Shown here piece after piece: positions 35,001 to 42,345 of a stretch of 64,000 bases of DNA (position 1 is the stretch's first letter; every line of letters starts with the position of its first letter). The notes under the pieces are model-generated. The model saw nothing but the letters and a program-made list of their open reading frames with translations. It was not told where the DNA came from and did not search any database. The stretch comes from Dysidea avara (Eukaryota; Porifera; Demospongiae; Dictyoceratida; Dysideidae), in the NCBI RefSeq assembly GCF_963678975.1, contig NC_089285.1:5566694-5630693 (forward strand). The letters are read 5' to 3'. The position numbers were made by a program, and so were the translations under genes.

Positions 35001-35002
35001 GT
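19893..35002 (-). CDS. NLE1: Notchless homologue (NLE1), WD-repeat ribosome assembly factor
   Basis: Notchless is a nucleolar WD40 protein that works with the Midasin/Rea1 AAA ATPase in 60S subunit maturation. Fourteen exons on this strand translate to the family in order: the linker EIQYQPQARFKVQAVSRCTS (34870-35002), then WD repeats through to the last blade ending GRDRHIKM. Landmarks are SVTFVRWGGEGLIYTSSQDR, GILCRTLSGHGHW, VNALCLNTDY, RYNKLK and WDGRTGK. Exon phases agree at every junction from 32458 down to 19893. The N-terminal NLE domain exon and a short exon for the start of the first WD repeat are not found. The penultimate 5' exon seems to carry a 4-nt (GAGA) frame change. The gene is therefore incomplete here, and its status as functional is uncertain. 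Confidence 0.85.
20075..20134 (-). CDS. NLE1: NLE1 exon, penultimate
   Basis: Twenty codons, ISWSADSRLLCSGSSDSTLK, with ATACAG acceptor and AAG/GTGACC donor, phase 0 at both ends. It joins directly to VWD of the last exon. Confidence 0.9.
20319..20361 (-). CDS. NLE1: NLE1 exon
   Basis: A 43-nt exon. The leading G completes Lys of GRTGK; then YITSLRGHVSAVYQ. Acceptor CATACAG, donor CAG/GTGAGC. Confidence 0.9.
20415..20520 (-). CDS. NLE1: NLE1 exon
   Basis: A 106-nt exon, HQQLINQVSFSPDARLIAST then SFDKSVKLWDGRTGK. Acceptor GTTTAG, donor CAA/GTCAGT. Its 5' intron (20521-24781) has grown to 4.3 kb by insertion of a DIRS-like element and a fold-back. Confidence 0.9.
20869..21300 (+). pseudogene. 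Gag-like first frame of the DIRS-like element
   Basis: From ATG 20869 a frame MASEENSETVTNLVENDQSE continues with charged heptad-like sequence, then proline/serine-rich sequence, to a stop at 21298-21300. Position before the RT and charge pattern fit a DIRS first ORF, but sequence conservation is too low to prove function. Downstream sequence to about 21580 continues the pattern in other frames, which suggests frame changes. Confidence 0.55.
21805..22860 (+). pseudogene. DIRS-like RT and RNase H region, broken
   Basis: The RT palm is readable in pieces: EEVLKLLDKEAIKVVNPCPD, FVSRIFLVPQKEPVINLKPL, then after a frame change YEFQCFPFGLCSAPRV and MYLDNMLVMAQ. The second catalytic Asp of Y-X-D-D is Asn. 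The RNase H-like part keeps SWRLDPNAIATDALQI and YAFPQFCLIGSCLRKV in another frame. Multiple frame shifts and stops. Confidence 0.75.
23815..24622. mobile_element. Fold-back element, about 0.8 kb
   Basis: Arms start AATAGTCCATTTCTACA on the left and AATAGTCCATTTTCACAC from the right. Inner blocks CCTTTGGGAGGCC.TAAAATG, ATTGAAACCTATGGGA and GTTTATTCTTATTA are matched by their complements at 24450-24560. It sits in an NLE1 intron. The partial copy at 52.78 kb lacks it, so it inserted after the duplication. No coding capacity. Confidence 0.85.
24782..24881 (-). CDS. NLE1: NLE1 exon
   Basis: A 100-nt exon, EVISEELLVLGSDYFTLFLW then QPSTGKKPLARMT(G). Acceptor ATATTAG, donor ACAG/GTAGG. Its paralogue at 52926-53025 keeps the more typical DDFTL. 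Confidence 0.9.
24932..24975 (-). CDS. NLE1: NLE1 exon
   Basis: A 44-nt exon, DLHQLSLTRYNKLK after two completing bases. Acceptor CACACAG, donor AAG/GTGAGC. It corresponds to the RYN loop before the fifth-sixth blades. The partial copy has deleted it. Confidence 0.85.
25203..25287 (-). CDS. NLE1: NLE1 exon
   Basis: An 85-nt exon, VNALCLNTDYVLKTGPYEPA then NDRLSKPE. Acceptor CTGTCAG, donor GAAG/GTATTG. Confidence 0.9.
25337..25375 (-). CDS. NLE1: NLE1 microexon GILCRTLSGHGHW
   Basis: Thirteen codons, phase 0 at both ends, acceptor TTCCATAG, donor TGG/GTTAGT. Its identity is certain because it links WRDRD of the preceding exon to VNALCL of the next, as in the family. Confidence 0.9.
25486..25641 (-). 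CDS. NLE1: NLE1 central WD exon
   Basis: 52 codons, DSTVHIWDTRLAHSVMILTG, HSQSVTFVRWGGEGLIYTSS, QDRTVKVWRDRD. Donor GAT/GTGAGT. Its acceptor CACTATAG/GATAGT is the first unit of the 29-bp minisatellite that follows (25642-26018), so the 5' edge of this exon is repeated 13 times upstream in the transcript. Confidence 0.9.
25642..26018. repeat. 29-bp minisatellite, 13 units, containing a splice acceptor
   Basis: Unit on the - strand: CACACTATAG, then GATAGTAGTGTATGTACTC (29 bp in all). The boundary CTATAG/GATAG is the NLE1 acceptor and exon edge. The spacing is exactly 29 bp from 25642 to the last unit at 25990. Seven junctions read TATC, the last five CATC (+ strand). TAGTGT..ACACTA inside the unit forms a 6-bp stem. 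Confidence 0.95.
26084..26120 (-). CDS. NLE1: NLE1 microexon DPDCRLLASSSK
   Basis: 37 nt. The leading G completes Gln of the preceding exon, then 12 codons. Acceptor CTGGTAG, donor AAG/GTCAG. Confidence 0.88.
26376..26473 (-). CDS. NLE1: NLE1 exon
   Basis: 98 nt, VCIWDPVTGKQLGKSPSGHR then QWITWLSWRPMH(Q). Acceptor CTACAG, donor CA/GTAAGT. Confidence 0.9.
26644..26720 (-). CDS. NLE1: NLE1 exon
   Basis: 77 nt, HSHWILSVAWSTDGKKIASG then CKAGK after two completing bases. Acceptor CACACAG, donor AAG/GTGAGT. The paralogue has the commoner SPDG instead of STDG. Confidence 0.9.
27411..28551. mobile_element. Inverted-repeat element, about 1.1 kb, with a possible exon inside
   Basis: Ends are complementary: CTGGTCGGCAGTGGTTAAGG, GTGCTAGCG..TTTTTGAAGCCA on the left, and the reverse TGGCTTCAAAAACCCGCTAG, CACCCTTAA..AACCAACCAG on the right. 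Inside, the - strand holds an open block from 28173 to about 28060 reading SDDVPAGFITHNKTLTVRYE, ALPIEEQAWRLHKQQE, between an acceptor (CTTAG) and a donor-like AAG/GTGTCC. I do not recognise this protein. Confidence 0.6.
28060..28173 (-). CDS. Unrecognised candidate exon inside the inverted-repeat element
   Basis: About 38 codons open on the - strand with natural-looking composition (TVRYEALPIEEQAWRLHKQQ) and splice-like edges (CTTAG acceptor side; AAG/GTGTCC donor side). An upstream donor (GCTG/GTAAGT near 28209) suggests a preceding exon, but none is recognisable. It could be a captured host exon or an element gene. Confidence 0.3.
28649..28788. repeat. Hairpin MITE, 140 bp
   Basis: GCTTGAGATTTTTTAAATTG pairs with GATTTTTAAAATCTCAAGC. 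GTTTCGCTC pairs imperfectly with GAGTGAAAC. Confidence 0.8.
28994..29193. repeat. Short inverted-repeat MITE, 200 bp
   Basis: Ends AATTTTTCGAGGGACGTAAT and, reversed, AATTTTTGAGGAACGTAATT. Inner CCGCGAAAATT-like blocks are diverged. Non-coding. Confidence 0.75.
29380..29700 (+). pseudogene. Possible Ty3/gypsy integrase C-terminal remnant
   Basis: Short pieces in shifting frames resemble the end of a gypsy integrase (YQTCHY, PPYEILFNRQW), followed by charged sequence with LAPGQQVLLATK-like ending. No catalytic residues can be placed. The assignment rests on one short motif. Confidence 0.35.
29964..30855. mobile_element. hAT-like non-autonomous element
   Basis: Terminal repeats TAGTGTTGGGCAGTAT at 29964 and, reversed, TAGTGTTGGGTAGTAT at 30855. 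The possible 8-bp target copies (GTTTGCAT / GTTTTTTA) agree poorly, so they have decayed or the boundary is slightly off. The 3' part holds the 18-bp tandem array. A clear transposase frame is absent. Confidence 0.6.
30706..30802. repeat. 18-bp tandem repeat, about 5 units
   Basis: Units of GATACCGTGAAATACCG, last unit with one change (ACTGTG). It lies inside the hAT-like element. Confidence 0.9.
30877..32255 (+). mobile_element. Hairpin-plus-tail element, second family, copy G
   Basis: Same design as the element at 53138-54228: a hairpin whose arms read AAAAAGTAGTGAAACAAGAG and the complement (CTCTTGTTTCACTACTTTTT at about 31305-31325), then a tail with AAAGACAAGGTGCAGAGGG, a CAGTCAGTCAGTC stretch (about 32017-32029), ending near ATTCCTACTTAAACGG. 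The hairpin tip is interrupted by another inverted repeat at about 31002-31249. Non-coding apart from a possible short exon ending before GTGAGT at about 31941. Confidence 0.75.
31002..31249. repeat. Fold-back nested in a hairpin tip
   Basis: TTGTGACCGGATTAGACAAA, CC.GGCTTCCACACACATCCAA pairs with TTGGATGTGTGTGGAAACCT, GG...AATCCGGTCACATTTTGTG. The sister element at 53.27 kb lacks it. The TGTGACCGGAT motif recurs at 16818, suggesting a family. Confidence 0.8.
32379..32458 (-). CDS. NLE1: NLE1 exon with altered WD motif
   Basis: 80 nt, GLASGSGDCTIRLRGSNTEA then PHHVFK. Acceptor TGTACAG, donor AAAG/GTGTGT. ASGSGD.T(V/I)R and TE.PHH/F are family features. At the position of the usual Trp-Asp this exon has Arg-Gly. 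Confidence 0.8.
32490..32540. repeat. (AC)n microsatellite
   Basis: CA-rich run with two AACAC interruptions, inside an NLE1 intron. Confidence 0.9.
32768..33895 (+). mobile_element. Hairpin-plus-tail element, copy B
   Basis: Hairpin about 32768-33066: AGTACACAAAC..TTGGAATTTTCAAC, ATCACAGTAAAACAATAAGA and complements. The tail shares GTCAGCTATGTTCAACC, AGATGAATGGGACACAAAGG and GTAAATCTATGAAGAATGCA with the other copies, and carries a partial internal duplication (about 33160-33270 versus 33310-33420). A CAGTCAGT stretch lies at 33678-33700, and the end reads GTGGTCCCTACT. Confidence 0.8.
34028..34450. mobile_element. hAT-type MITE with 8-bp target duplication
   Basis: TTTACTGC flanks both ends (34020-34027 and 34451-34458). 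Terminal repeats TAGGGTTCCACC at the left and, reversed, TAGTGTTCCACC at the right. The interior contains ATCGGTATCGG-type repeats and no frame. Confidence 0.92.
34459..34869 (-). other. NLE1 intron part, nothing recognised
   Basis: AT-rich. The short exon expected between the linker exon and the ASGSGD exon should lie within 32459-34869. I looked for the reverse complement of a V-I-S-V-A-F-S-P-type sequence and did not find it. Confidence 0.5.
34870..35002 (-). CDS. NLE1: NLE1 linker exon, probable small frame change
   Basis: Reads LEQLEDIQTEKLVEIQYQPQ, ARFKVQAVSRCTSSMP, then donor CCAG/GTATGT. This is the segment between the NLE domain and the first WD repeat. Upstream, KSLKE is in a different frame. 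The bases AAGGAGAGAGACACTGG seem to hold four extra nucleotides (GAGA) relative to K-E-T-L-E. The acceptor is placed at CAGTAG (35003-35008) with low certainty. The phase at its 3' end requires a further exon before 32458. Confidence 0.75.
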
Positions 35003-35191
35003 CTACTGATGATCACCAACGAAAAAAATTTGTAGATCTTATCCTGTGAAATAACAAATTGAACTCCAATAACAGCAACCAAGTTTGCTGAGTCTGGCAA
35101 ATACAGACACACAGCATATGGGCAATTCCATGAAAATGTCAACCAAGACCTTAAAATTTAAAAGTGCATTTGGAGTAAATCCTACTATGTC

Positions 35192-35356
35192 TGTCATTAA
35201 TATGAGCTATTATATTATGATGTAATTGGTGTACTAATTATAATGTTGTTGTATAAATTCATGCTCAATATTCATTAAAATCAGTCACCCAGAAACGAGA
35301 TAGAAGTAGCGTATTCGTGCTCTTTAACGATACCTCGTCGTGAACAAGTTGCAACA
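35192..35356 (+). repeat. 5' LTR of the BEL/Pao element
   Basis: Begins TGTCATTAATATGAGC and ends GTTGCAACA. It differs from the 3' LTR only by a 2-bp GT deletion near position 42. At 165 bp it is short for the group. Confidence 0.95.
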
Positions 35357-35359
35357 TAG

Positions 35360-35377
35360 TGGTGCCGAAACCTGGGA
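35360..35377 (+). promoter_or_regulatory. Primer-binding site
   Basis: TGGTGCCGAAACCTGGGA, three bases after the 5' LTR. It has the TGG start expected of a site complementary to a tRNA 3' end (CCA). I cannot name the tRNA. Confidence 0.8.
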
Positions 35378-35527
35378 CTGGGACTCTGAAGACTTCATGG
35401 ACCTCCTGTTTGACCTGAAGCAAAAGGTCATACGGATGAAGACGACAACGATATTAACGTGACGAGGTGAAAGTAAAGGAGAGCGAACTAAGGACATGGG
35501 TGACTCACGCTGACTGCAAAGGAAAAG

Positions 35528-36820
35528 ATGTCTGGACCGATACGACGCCTACTTGGACCCACAAAAGCTCGTCTACAAAGCTACATAAAACAGGCAAGAA
35601 CTATATTTATGACACCAACTAATGTGTCTGACTTAGAACAGGCTGAAACCGAATTAGAGGACTTCATACAATGATTTTCAACCAATATCGCTCTTCTCGA
35701 AAGATGCAACAAGGAATGGACGACGCTATTGAACGAATTACCAAAGGGAGAGGAGAAGACGGCAGAAGAAAAGGAGTATGTATGGGCAACCGATGGTGAT
35801 GATGGACTGATAGGGTTACTACTGGACTCTCATGAGACAAAGGCTCACCTAGAAGGACATTTAGAACAAGTTTTACGAAGACAAGAAGGAAGTGGGTGGC
35901 CATTACCTTCAACCTCAGCTGACCAACATTTGAAACAAAGGGATGAGGTCACTTCACAGATTAAGCTACCAAAATTAGATCTACCCACTTTTGATGGTAA
36001 TATCCTTCACTGGCAAGAGTTTTGGGATGTTTACAATGTTGCAGTTCATACACAAGAAGTGCTAAAGGTCACTAAGTTCAGCTATCTGAAGAGTTCCTTA
36101 TGTGGGGAAGCTGCTACTGCGATTGACGGTATTTCTATAACAGGGGATAATTATGATACTACAATCCAATTACTTAAAGATAAGTTTGGCAAGAAGGAAG
36201 CGATAGTTGAGACTCTATATTCACAGTTACAACATCTCCCAATGGCCATGAACAGAACCGGTGATATCAAGTCTACATATGAAAATGTTGAAAAGATTCT
36301 AAGGCAGTTAGAGACTGGATATTAATAATCAGAGAATTCTTGTACAGCAAATATTGTCTAAGTTTCCAATGCAAGTCGTTATTAAGCTTGAGGAATCAAA
36401 GAAACTGGAAGATTTATGGACTGTTCCATCATTCAGAAGATCTCTTCAAAGGTATGTTACCATCTTTACTAATGCACATCGTTATGAGTTTAATGCAAGG
36501 TCAAGTAATTTTATTACTAGTAGCAAAAGATTTTATAACCATAATGTTTCTAGACAAGAGAGAAATGTTATGGGGAATAGTACTGCTACTGATACATTAG
36601 TTACAAACACAAGTATTTTACAGCAAAGAAATAAAGTCTCTGATGTCACGCCCATGTGTATTTTGCAAAAGTGATCATTTCAATGACTGTTGTACCCAAT
36701 ATATTGATGTTTATGACAGAAAGAAACAACTGCAAAGACAAGGAAGGTGTTTTGTTTGTCTTAAAATTGGTCATACCTTTAAGGAATGTACAAATGCTTC
36801 TTTATAAAGTCATGTTATTA
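35528..36820 (+). pseudogene. BEL/Pao gag with zinc knuckles, interrupted
   Basis: From ATG 35528 (MSGPIRRLLGPTKARLQSYI) the frame meets TGA at 35672-35674, continues in frame (NIALLERCNKEW) to a stop at 36325, and shifts into another frame (NNQRILVQQILSKFPMQVVI). Cysteine motifs CVFCKSDHFNDC and CFVCLKIGHTFKEC at about 36650-36790 are the zinc knuckles near the gag end. The capsid-like middle (LPTFDGNILHWQEFWDVYN) is typical of BEL/Pao and related Gag proteins. It is non-functional as sequenced. Confidence 0.85.
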
Positions 36821-36918
36821 TTGTAAAAGGGTCGGACATCATCATAGAAGCATTCAAAGCTTATCAGTCAGTTAAGAGTACTGGTATTGATGATGATAAG
36901 ACATTTGTCAATCTAAGT

Positions 36919-37473
36919 TTGGCTGAAAGTAGTTTGGCTTCCTCTAGTGTAGTGTCCCCCAGTCTAATGGCGCCTAACCTGGTGCCAGAATCTGGAGAGG
37001 TGCTTAAGTCTGTTGAGAATGTATTACCTGTGCCAGTAGTTGAAAAGACACCTGATGCCGCAGCGGTTGTAAGTAATACCTTATTAGCAGGAGGAGAAAG
37101 GGTATTGTTAGAAACAGCTCAGGTTACTGTGTGTGGAAAAGATGGATTATGGCTACAAGCATGAGTTTTAATGGATAGTGCCAGTAACTGTACATTTATG
37201 ACTGAGCAAATGGCACAACGACTAAACTTACAACCAATAAGAACAGAACTGTTATCGGTATCAACTTTTGGAACTAAGAGAGCCCAAAGTTTAGAAACTT
37301 ATGTTGTTGATTTCAACCTTATGACCAAACAGGGATCATCGATATTATTACATGCTAATGTACTTAAACAGATTACGAGTCCTATTCAGCATGGACCTTT
37401 GTTACAAGCTGATATTAAGTTTCTCCAGGCTATAGTTCCAGAACAGCTGGCGACAGCATTCCCTCCCAGTTGA
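36919..37473 (+). pseudogene. BEL/Pao protease region
   Basis: After a Pro/Val-rich linker (36919-37161) an in-frame TGA (37162-37164) precedes VLMDSASNCTFMTEQM at about 37165. This is the aspartic protease active-site region, with DSA where D-(S/T)-G is usual. The domain continues (LLSVSTFGTKRAQSLETYVV) until the frame breaks near 37465. Confidence 0.8.
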
Positions 37474-39300
37474 GCTTAGCAAATGTAGACATTTTATTGG
37501 GATCAGATTATTTTTGGAATATTATGGATCGTGAGAGAATTGTCCTACCTTCAGGATTGTTGTTGGTATCATCTATATTAGGATATATACTTACTGGTAA
37601 ATACCCAGATACTACTGATGAAGAAACCAAAGACCTTGATGTTACCTCTTGTTTGGTTATGTCCTATAATGACAGCCCATGTATAAGTGACGTTTGGAAT
37701 TTAGATACTATTGGAATCCGTGATTCAGTGTATGTTAAGGATGATGATAGGGCTTTAGAGAATTTTAACAGCACTGTTTCTTATCATGATGGCCGATATT
37801 TTATAACTTGGCCATGGAAGTCTGATGATGTTAATTTGAAGGAGAATTTTGATGTTGCATATAATAGAATGAAATCTTTGTCACGTAGGTTACAAGGTGA
37901 CAACTCACTGTTACAACAATATTGTGACATAATTAAAGGTCAATGTGAGGCAGGTGTTATTGAGTTGATTGAGGAACAGAAAACCACTGTTAATAACAGG
38001 AAACACTACTTGTCCCATCATCCTGTTGTAACTCTGCTAAAAACAACAACAAAGGTCAGGATTGTATATGACGCATCTGTTAAAGGGAAAAAGGGTGTGA
38101 AGGGTCTTAATGAATGTTTACATCGAGGACCAATTACTCTGCCTAACATGTGTGGTATTTTGTTAAGATTTCGTAGTTATTTATTGCTATTCTTGCAGAT
38201 ATAAAGAAGGCCTTTTTACAGATTGGAGTTCAGGAACATGAAATAGATGTTACTAGATTTTTATGGTTTACGGATCCCACTACACTAAACAAAGTTGAAG
38301 GGAATTTGTCTGTGTACAAGTGTTGCCGTGTACCCTTTGGCATGATATGTAGTCCTTTTCTTTTAGAGGGGACATTGAAGTTTCACCTTAAGAAGGAGGG
38401 TTCACATACTGCTAAGATTATAGCTGATAACATTTATGTTGATAATGTCTGTGTAGGAACTAATTCAATTGAGGAAGCTTTGAGTATTTATGAAGAAGCT
38501 AAGAATATATTTGAAAGGGCCTCTATGAACTTGCGTGAGTGGACCTCAAATAGTGAAACATTTCTGAGTTGTTTGCCAGAAAGAGAAAGGACAAAGGGAA
38601 ACATCTTAAAAGTATTTGGATTAATTTGGAACAGGGAAGATGATGATTTACAAATTCCTAGCTTTACAATGAGCAGTGTCAAAGAAGTTAAAGTAAGTGT
38701 TTGTAAGCAACAAGTGCTGAGTGATGTTTCTAGATTATATGACCCTTTGGGTCTAGTCAGTCCTGTTGTTTTGCTTGGGAAAATGTTTTTGCAGAAGCAG
38801 TGGTCTCCAAACAAGTTTAATTGGGATGAAGACTTACCACTGTCACTTTCACAAGAGTGGGAAGAATTAACTAGTAAGTGGCAGAATTTGTCTAGTTTAC
38901 AGATACCGAGATATGTTGGATGGCCTAAGAATGATGCTAGTTATCAGTTAGTGGTATTTTGCGATGCTTCGGTTAAAGCATATGCAGCAGCTGTGTATTT
39001 GAGAATTGTTAGTGATGAACCCATAAAGGTGAATTTAATTTTTTCCAAGCTTAGACTTGCTCCATTGGATGCAAATCATTACAGAAATGCTCGTAGACAG
39101 GTTACTATACCTAGACTAGAACTTCTAGCAGTTTTGATAGGAGTGCGAGCGCTGAATTTTGTTATGAACGGGTTGAAGTTGCCAATTTGTAACAGAAGGG
39201 TTTTTTACTGATTCTGAATGTGTGTTACACTGGATACAGTCAACTAAACAACTGCCTGTATTTGTCCAAAATAGATTGAATGAGATTCGAAGAGAAGATC
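37470..39300 (+). pseudogene. BEL/Pao reverse transcriptase and RNase H region
   Basis: IDILLGSDYFW-type junction (VDILLGSDYFWNIMDRERIV), then the RT fingers (VRIVYDASVKGKKGVKGLNE), a frame change near 38195, DIKKAFLQIGVQEHE, FLWFTDP, CCRVPFGMICSPFLL, and the palm box IYVDNVCVGT. RNase H begins VVFCDASVKAYAAAVYL with TIPRLELLAVLIGVRAL. A T6 homopolymer near 39200 breaks the frame before FFTDSECVLHWIQS. YVDN replaces the commoner YVDD. I recall YVDN in some BEL/Pao members, so this is not necessarily a lesion. Confidence 0.88.
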
Positions 39301-41102
39301 TTACATTTAGTTACATCCCATCTGATCAGAATCCCACTGATTATGCTACTAGGGGACTAAGTGTTTCCGAGATCACCAATTGTAGTCGTTGGTGGTATGG
39401 GCCACATTGGCTGCAATATGATGAGACTAAGTGGCCTGTATGGAGCATACCAGACCTTTCACCAGATAAGTTAAAGGAATTTCTTGCTGAGCCCCAGAAT
39501 GTTGGATCTCAAGTGTTATATGAAACTGCCAATCTAGTATCCGAAGGACAAAAGGATTCAACTCTATCTCCATTGGGGATTGATGAGACAAAGTATTCCT
39601 CATTGTGGAGGTTACTCCGTATCACTGTCATCTGTTTGAAATTTATTAAGAAACGTGTGTTGAATAAGTGCTCTCAGGAGAAGGGATTACAGAAATGTGC
39701 AATTTTGAAGAAAATCTTTAAAGATATGAAGGACCAATCAGTATTTTATACCGAAATTCAAGCTGTTTTGCTATTGTGGGCCTATACAGTACAACGTAGG
39801 AAATTTTCTGATGTATTTGTTGCCATTCGAAAGGGAGAAGTGAATTGTTTACAGAAGCAACTTCGCTTGGAATTAGACGATTTGGGTATTTTGAGGTGCT
39901 GTGGACGTTTACAAAATGCTAACTTATCTGAACAGGCAAAGTACCCTAAACTCTTACCAAGACGTGAACATTTCACACAGTTGTTGATTCAATATGTGCA
40001 TGAACGATTGATTCATTGTGGTGTGTCTCATACACTAGCATCTTTACGACATGAATATTGGATTTTGAAAGGAAGGATGGAGGTTAAGACAGTTCTTTCT
40101 CGTCGTTTGGTGTGTCGACGACAAGAAGGGCCATCATTCTGCCTTCCTAGAATGCCACCATGGCCTAAAGAAAGAGTAGCTCAATCAAAACCTTTCCAAT
40201 ATATTGGCCTTGATTATCTGGGTCCTCTACTTGTGAAGGAAGGTAGTGAAGTAGTTAAAGTTTGGGTCTGTCTTTTTACATGCTTGACCATACGTGCTAT
40301 CCATCTCGAGTGGGTAATGAATTTGACTCCTGACAAATTTCTTTCATGTCTGAGACGGTTTGTGGCGAGAAGGGGAAAACCGCAGTTAATTATTTGTGAT
40401 AATGCGCCACAGTTCAAGGTAGTCAAGACTGCAATAGATAGACAGTGGCATCAGGTGATGTTGGATGAGGAAGTGAGACATTACATCTCGGAGGGCGGAG
40501 TCAGATGGCAATTCACTACAGCCTTGGCTCCATGGAAAGGCAGGTATTATGAGAGATTAGTAGGACTGGTGAGGCGATCACTGAGAAAGAGTATTGGTCA
40601 GAAACATTTTACATTGGAGCAACTTTGACTGAAGTAGAAGTGATTATTAACACGCGTCCATTGACGTATGTTTATGATGAATTTGATTCAGGGTTCACTT
40701 TAACCCCAGCTCATTTTCTTTCTTCATACTTTTTACCATTGTTAATGACAAATGCACATGAAAGTGATAGTGATTATTATCCTGTCAAGGATTCTGTGAC
40801 GAATTTACTAGAAAGTTGGAAGAAAGGTCAACGACAATCAAATCACTTTTGGGACATTTGGAAGACTGAGTTTAAGGGAGCGATCTTCACTGTATCATCG
40901 CATTGTGAAAAATCAGACCAATTCTTTGCCTCAAATAGGACAAGTGGTCATTATCAAAGATGATAAGATGCCAAGACGAATGTGGAAGCTAGGAAGAATC
41001 GAAAAATTAATTGTTAGTAATGATGGTAAGATACATACAGCTGAGATATATTTACCTGGGAACAGACATGTGCAGCGTGCTATAACCAATGGAATTTTAT
41101 AA
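39300..41102 (+). pseudogene. BEL/Pao integrase region
   Basis: RNase H end (IPSDQNPTDYATRG), spacer, then the zinc region VHERLIHCGVSHTLASLRHE, W, and C..C-like residues near 40105. The catalytic core has Asp in YIGLDYLGPL, Asp in LIICDNAPQF and Glu in RYYERLVGLVRRSLRK. A frame change at about 40620 precedes INTRPLTYVYDE, and another near 40900 precedes IGQVVIIKDDKMPRRMWKLG, the usual C-terminal GQVV.I.D motif. The frame ends at 41102. Confidence 0.88.
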
Positions 41103-41298
41103 TGGTCAAATTGAGAAATCAAGTAAGGAAAACACAAGACCTCAAGATGCTGGACATAGAGGGGACAACTTTATTAAAACTAATCCTGTTAGAAAGGCAG
41201 CAATTGTCGCTAGAAAGGAAATCAATGATCTCATGAAGAATAATGCTGTGACTGTGTTGTTTAGTTATATTTAATTATTTATATTTTTGTGGCTGGAG

Positions 41299-41465
41299 TG
41301 TCATTAATATGAGCTATTATATTATGATGTAATTGGTGTGTACTAATTATAATGTTGTTGTATAAATTCATGCTCAATATTCATTAAAATCAGTCACCCA
41401 GAAACGAGATAGAAGTAGCGTATTCGTGCTCTTTAACGATACCTCGTCGTGAACAAGTTGCAACA
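41299..41465 (+). repeat. 3' LTR of the BEL/Pao element
   Basis: 167 bp, with GGTGTGTACTA where the 5' LTR has GGTGTACTA, otherwise the same. The preceding bases (TTTTTGTGGCTGGAG) are a weak polypurine tract. Confidence 0.95.
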
Positions 41466-41890
41466 ATGTAATTTTGAAGCTAGATACATGATGTTCCCTA
41501 TTATATTGTTTATAGCCAAATATGGTCAACAGACAACAACATACGGTTCCTTCTTTAATAAGTGTTATGACATTTTTTATGACATCACACTTTACTGGCA
41601 CTTTGTGCTATTTTAGAACATATGCCTCCTACAGTCAGGAATAAAAATTTTTTTATTACCATTACAGTATGTTTAGATCAGTTGTACAATACATGTAGTT
41701 AAGGGGTCATCCATAATTATCAGCATTTTCACAAGCATACAGAGAGTACTCTTTTTACTTACCCCGTCCCTCCTACCAAAAAGCGTACTATACAAATGTT
41801 GATGTGATAGCTATTATATTTTTATGGATACATCTACCTGCTAATCCTCTGACTTGTCAAAATGTAGCCACTGAAGAATGTTGATTATTT

Positions 41891-42345
41891 ACAAGTACAC
41901 AGAAAAATTTGGAATTTTCAACCAGAGTAGGGACCATAGCACATCAATAAAAAGTGCTGAAACAAGTTGTAGTAGTGCACAATATTAAATCACAGTAAAA
42001 CAATAAGAAGTGTTATATCCCTACTGTGCTCAAGATACCAGAATGGAAATGCACAGTAGGGATATAACACTTCTTATTGTTTTACCGTGATTTAATATCA
42101 TGGACTACTCCAGCTTGTTTCAGTACTTTTTATCGATGTGCTATGGTCCCTACTCTAGTTGAAAGTTCCAAATTTTTCTGTGTACTTGTTTGTTATCTTT
42201 TTTTGTAAACAATTATTATGACTGGTGAACCCACGCACACTGCATTTAAAATGGCACTGCGCACACCGATTATCATCTGAAAAGTGACGTATCCATTGCA
42301 CTTCATTGTCAGCTATGTTCAACTCGTTACACAGCATTTCGGATA
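41891..42345 (+). mobile_element. Hairpin-plus-tail element, copy C (complete hairpin, short tail)
   Basis: The best-preserved hairpin. The left arm starts ACAAGTACACAGAAAAATTT and its complement ends AATTTTTCTGTGTACTTG at about 42189. Both arms contain ATCACAGTAAAACAATAAGA, AGTGTTATATCCCTACTGTG and their complements around a short loop. The tail begins TTTGTTATC and breaks off after ACACAGCATTTCGG. Confidence 0.88.

Larger units (their letters stand above)
35192..41465 (+). mobile_element. BEL/Pao LTR retrotransposon, about 6.27 kb
   Basis: Identical-looking LTRs (165 and 167 bp) flank a primer-binding site and a gag-pol body in canonical BEL/Pao order: gag with zinc knuckles, aspartic protease, RT, RNase H, integrase with H-H-C-C and DDE motifs. 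No envelope-like frame follows. The body has at least two in-frame TGA codons and about six frame changes, so it cannot encode its proteins as is. Flanks ATGTC / ATGTA suggest a 4-5 bp target duplication with one mismatch. It inserted just upstream (in gene sense) of the NLE1 linker exon, so it probably lies in an NLE1 intron or 5' region. Confidence 0.93.

Noticed and set aside
38400-38460. YVDN as proof of a dead BEL/Pao RT
   Set aside because: I recall this variant in some members of the group. Frame changes are the safer evidence of inactivity.
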